DNA from: an uncultured Carnobacterium sp.
GTDB lineage: Bacteria; Bacillota; Bacilli; Lactobacillales; Aerococcaceae
Assembly (NCBI GenBank): GCA_937976325.1
Contig: CALJSD010000189.1
Coordinates: 1 to 9,690 of the forward strand
Length of the DNA: 9,690 bases
Reading direction: 5' to 3'
Position 1 is the first letter of the stretch. Every line of letters begins with the position of its first letter. Both the position numbers and the translations under genes were made by a program. Positions 6,074 through 9,690 of this stretch are shown in pieces. The notes beneath the pieces were generated by a model. It saw only the letters and a list, made by a program, of their open reading frames with translations. It was not told where the DNA came from and did not search any database.

Positions 6074-9000
6074 TTAGTCTAAAGTTACATCTGTATCTTC
6101 TGATTCTTGAATTTCTTCAATTTCTTCTACTGTTGTTTCTTCAACTTCTACTTTATCTGAAGAAAGTTCAGCAATACGGTCAGAATATTCATTTAAAATA
6201 CGTTTCTTTTCACTCATTTTTTCAACATCATTGAAATTCATACGAGCGTCATCATCCATGTCTTCTAACTTAATTTCTTCATCATTTTCATCTAGTACTT
6301 TCATATCAAGACCTAATGCTTGTAATTCTTTTACTAATACGCGGAATGATTCAGGTACACCTGGTTTAGAAATTTGTTGACCTTTCACGATTGATTCGTA
6401 AGTTTTCACACGACCAACAACGTCATCTGATTTGTATGTCAAGATTTCTTGTAATGTGTATGCAGCACCATATGCTTCTAGCGCCCATACCTCCATTTCT
6501 CCGAAACGTTGTCCACCAAATTGAGCTTTTCCTCCAAGAGGTTGTTGAGTTACTAATGAGTATGGTCCAATTGAACGAGCATGAAGTTTGTCATCAACCA
6601 TGTGGGCAAGTTTAATCATGTACATTACCCCTACTGATACACGGTTATCGAATGGTTCCCCTGTACGTCCATCGTATAAAATTGTTTTCGCATCACGAGC
6701 CATACCTGCTTCTGCAACTGTTCCCCAAACATCTTCATCTTGAGCACCATCAAATACTGGTGTTGCGACGTAAATACCTAATTCACGAGCTGCCATCCCT
6801 AAGTGTAACTCTAATACTTGTCCAATGTTCATACGTGATGGTACCCCTAATGGGTTTAACATGATGTCAACTGGTGTTCCATCTGGTAAGAATGGCATAT
6901 CTTCTTCCGGCATAATACGGGAAACAACCCCTTTATTACCGTGACGTCCGGCCATCTTATCCCCTTCATTGATTTTACGTTTTTGTACAATATATACACG
7001 AACTAATTTGTTTACGCCAGGTGCTAATTCATCACCTGCTGCACGTGTGAACACACGTACATCGCGGACAATACCGCCACCGCCGTGAGGTACACGTAGA
7101 GACGTGTCACGAACTTCACGAGCTTTTTCACCGAAGATTGCGTGTAATAAACGTTCTTCTGGTGATTGTTCTGTTAACCCTTTAGGAGTTACTTTACCGA
7201 CTAAGATGTCGCCATCTTTAACTTCGGCACCGATACGGATAATTCCGTCAGCGTCAAGGTTCTTCAATGCGTCTTCCCCAACGTTTGGAATTTCACGAGT
7301 AATTTCTTCAGGTCCAAGTTTTGTATCACGAGCTTCTGAATCGTAGTCGTCGATGTGGATTGATGTATACACATCGTCTTTCACTAGACGTTCACTCATG
7401 ATAACCGCATCCTCGTAGTTGTAACCTTCCCAAGTCATGAACGCTACTAGAACGTTTTGTCCTAATGCTAATTCACCTTTTTCCATAGAAGGTCCGTCTG
7501 CTAGGATTTCGCCTTTAACTACTTTATCCCCTTGTGCCACGATTGGACGTTGGTTGTAACACATACCCGCGTTTGATCCGTGGAACTTAGTGATTTGGTA
7601 AGTATCTAATGAGCCATCAGCTGTACGTACACGTACTTCTTTAGCATCAACGAATTCGACAACACCATCACGTTTACATAACAAGGCAACCCCTGAGTCA
7701 TGCGCAGATACGTATTCCATACCTGTACCGATGAATGGTGCTTTTGGATTTAACAATGGAACAGCTTGACGTTGCATGTTCGCACCCATTAACGCACGGT
7801 TTGAGTCGTCGTTTTCTAAGAATGGGATACATGCTGTCGCAACTGCAACTACTTGTTTTGGAGAAACGTCCATGTAGTCCACGCGGTCTACTGGTACTTC
7901 TAAGTTTTCAGATACGTAACGCGCCATAACAACATCGTTCACGAAGCTTCCATCTTCATTTAATGGAGAGTTTGCTTGCGCTACTACGAAGCTATCTTCT
8001 TCGTCGGCTGTTAAGTAGTCGATCTTATCTGTAACTTTGTGAGTGTTCCAGTCTACACGACGGTATGGAGTTTCGATGAAACCATATTTGTTGATCTTCG
8101 CATATGTTGATAAGCTGTTGATCAACCCGATGTTTGGTCCTTCAGGAGTTTCGATAGGACACATACGGCCATAGTGAGAATAGTGAACGTCACGAACTTC
8201 ATATCCGGCACGGTCACGAGTCAAACCACCAGGTCCTAACGCTGATAGACGGCGTTTGTGTGTTAACTCTCCTAATGGGTTTGTTTGGTCCATGAATTGT
8301 GATAATTGAGAAGATCCGAAGAACTCTTTAATTGCCGCAACGACTGGACGAATATTTACTAATTGTTGTGGTGTCACTGTTGCAGTGTCTTGAATAGACA
8401 TACGTTCGCGAACCACACGTTCCATACGAGATAAACCGATACGGAATTGGTTTTGTAATAATTCCCCTACTGAACGGATACGACGGTTACCTAAGTGGTC
8501 GATGTCGTCTGTTGTTCCGATTCCTTCGTAAAGGTTTAAGAAGTAGCTGATTGTTGCGATAATGTCGCTTGCAGTTACGTGTTTCACGTCTTCTGGCACG
8601 TTTCCGTTACCGATCACTTTAATCACGCGTTCTGGATCAACTGGTGAGTAAACTTCTACTGTTTGAATTGTTACAGGGTCTTTGATTACACCGTCTTCTG
8701 ATGGATGTAAAGTAAATAAGTTTGCACCTTTTTCAAGTACTTCTACTACTTTTTCCATTACGTCGCGTTCAAGAACAGTTCCTTTTTCAACAACGATTTC
8801 GCCTGTTTCAGGATCTACTAAGTTCTCAGCGATTGTTTGGTGTAATAAACGAGTTTTAAGATTTAATTTTTTGTTGACTTTGTAGCGTCCAACTGCTGCT
8901 AAATCATAGCGGCGTGGGTCGAAGAAACGAGCTGTTAATAAGTTACGTGAACTTTCAGCTGTTTTTGGTTCACCAGGACGTAGACGGTCATAAATATCTT

Positions 9001-9690
9001 TTAATGCTTCTTCTGTACGAGATTCATCCATACGTTTATGAACATCTTTATCTAATGTTAAACGTAATGTTTCGCTATCCCCGAAGATTTCTTGGATAAG
9101 GTCATCTGAACCGAAACCTAACGCACGAACTAATACCGTTAATGGGATTTTACGAGTACGGTCGATACGTACATAAGAAATGTCTTTTGAGTCTGTTTCG
9201 TACTCTAACCATGCACCACGGTTTGGAATTAATGTTGAACCATATAATTGTTTACCGTTTTTGTCAGGTCTGTCATGGAAATAAGCACCAGGAGAACGAA
9301 CTAATTGAGATACAATTACACGTTCTGCACCATTAATGATAAATGTACCCATTTCAGTCATTAATGGGAAGTCACCGAAGAATACTTCTTGGTCTTTCAC
9401 TTCGCCAGTTTCTTTGTTCACTAAACGCATTTTCACGTAAATTGGAGCCGCGTAATTTGCGTCGTGGTTTCTAGCTTCTTGTATGTTATATTTTGGAGCA
9501 TGTAATTCGTAATCTAAGAATTCCAATGACAAGTTACCAGTGTGGTCTTCGATTGGAGAAATATCCTTGAACATTTCGCGGATACCTTCATCTAGGAACC
9601 ATTGGTAAGAATCTGTTTGGATTTCAATCAGATTAGGTAATTCTAATACTTCACTGATTCGTGCATAACTTCTACGCACACGGTGTTTAC
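6074..9690 (-). CDS. rpoB: DNA-directed RNA polymerase subunit beta (5' end cut by window edge)
   Basis: RpoB is the beta subunit of the core RNA polymerase and, with beta', forms the active-site cleft. The first in-window initiator-like codon, GTG at 9679, is not the real start. The frame stays open to the edge and reads (G)KHR-VRRSYARISEVLELP, matching the family N-terminus MxGxLVxYGxHRxRRSYARISE, so only about nine codons are missing. Numbering from that GTG, the rifampicin region (SQLSQFMDQTNPLGELTHKR) has D464, H474 and S479, all wild type. The active-site stretch EGDKMAGRHGNKG carries the two conserved lysines near 908 and 916. The beta C-terminal region with GGKAQFGGQRFGEMEVWALE is complete. 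The protein ends in an acidic tail rich in Glu and Asp, a variable part of the family. About 1,213 residues in full compares with 1,193 in Bacillus subtilis. The gene is followed after 52 bases by rpoC, the usual operon order. Identity is certain. Confidence 0.98.
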   Translation of the reverse strand, partial: KHRVRRSYARISEVLELPNLIEIQTDSYQWFLDEGIREMFKDISPIEDHTGNLSLEFLDYELHAPKYNIQEARNHDANYAAPIYVKMRLVNKETGEVKDQEVFFGDFPLMTEMGTFIINGAERVIVSQLVRSPGAYFHDRPDKNGKQLYGSTLIPNRGAWLEYETDSKDISYVRIDRTRKIPLTVLVRALGFGSDDLIQEIFGDSETLRLTLDKDVHKRMDESRTEEALKDIYDRLRPGEPKTAESSRNLLTARFFDPRRYDLAAVGRYKVNKKLNLKTRLLHQTIAENLVDPETGEIVVEKGTVLERDVMEKVVEVLEKGANLFTLHPSEDGVIKDPVTIQTVEVYSPVDPERVIKVIGNGNVPEDVKHVTASDIIATISYFLNLYEGIGTTDDIDHLGNRRIRSVGELLQNQFRIGLSRMERVVRERMSIQDTATVTPQQLVNIRPVVAAIKEFFGSSQLSQFMDQTNPLGELTHKRRLSALGPGGLTRDRAGYEVRDVHYSHYGRMCPIETPEGPNIGLINSLSTYAKINKYGFIETPYRRVDWNTHKVTDKIDYLTADEEDSFVVAQANSPLNEDGSFVNDVVMARYVSENLEVPVDRVDYMDVSPKQVVAVATACIPFLENDDSNRALMGANMQRQAVPLLNPKAPFIGTGMEYVSAHDSGVALLCKRDGVVEFVDAKEVRVRTADGSLDTYQITKFHGSNAGMCYNQRPIVAQGDKVVKGEILADGPSMEKGELALGQNVLVAFMTWEGYNYEDAVIMSERLVKDDVYTSIHIDDYDSEARDTKLGPEEITREIPNVGEDALKNLDADGIIRIGAEVKDGDILVGKVTPKGLTEQSPEERLLHAIFGEKAREVRDTSLRVPHGGGGIVRDVRVFTRAAGDELAPGVNKLVRVYIVQKRKINEGDKMAGRHGNKGVVSRIMPEEDMPFLPDGTPVDIMLNPLGVPSRMNIGQVLELHLGMAARELGIYVATPVFDGAQDEDVWGTVAEAGMARDAKTILYDGRTGEPFDNRVSVGVMYMIKLAHMVDDKLHARSIGPYSLVTQQPLGGKAQFGGQRFGEMEVWALEAYGAAYTLQEILTYKSDDVVGRVKTYESIVKGQQISKPGVPESFRVLVKELQALGLDMKVLDENDEEIKLEDMDDDARMNFNDVEKMSEKKRILNEYSDRIAELSSDKVEVEETTVEEIEEIQESEDTDVTLD

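Noticed and set aside
9677..9679. GTG as the start codon of rpoB
   Set aside because: The frame continues to the window edge and encodes KHR just before it, matching the conserved beta N-terminus; the real start lies outside the window.

Overview
The window looks like a chromosomal segment of a low-GC Gram-positive bacterium of the order Lactobacillales, probably outside the Streptococcaceae. RpoB and RpoC read like enterococcal or carnobacterial proteins and keep the Bacillus/Enterococcus-type TTG start of rpoC. The genus cannot be fixed from this sequence; Carnobacteriaceae is my guess. All convincing genes lie on the minus strand, so transcription runs from base 9690 towards base 1.

Layout in transcription order. 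(1) rpoB (9690-6074), RNA polymerase beta, has its first few codons cut off by the window edge. (2) A 52-base spacer holds a small inverted repeat and the rpoC ribosome binding site. (3) rpoC (6021-2377), RNA polymerase beta', is complete and is followed by a strong intrinsic terminator (2361-2330). (4) A separately promoted lipoprotein gene (2249-1638) encodes a Thr/Ala/Gln-rich stalk and two PepSY-like modules, and ends at a long-stem terminator (1619-1574). (5) An AT-rich spacer (1573-1353) carries a TTTAAG-type direct repeat with 11-base period and a promoter. (6) A 369-codon gene (1352-243) of unknown function encodes a soluble protein whose C-terminus resembles the CheY-binding peptide of flagellar FliM/FliY. 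(7) A structured 3' untranslated stretch (240-158) and two successive terminators (126-91 and 47-17) close the window.

The rpoB-rpoC pair makes the two large subunits of the transcription core enzyme and is ordinary housekeeping DNA with intact catalytic, zinc and rifampicin-pocket residues. The terminators and promoters after rpoC indicate that the two downstream genes are independent single-gene units. The parts worth a second look are the unknown protein with its FliM-like tail, the possible pseudoknot RNA behind it, and two candidate regulator sites: a palindrome over the lipoprotein -35 and a CiaR-like direct repeat. I saw no mobile element, CRISPR array, tRNA or rRNA.
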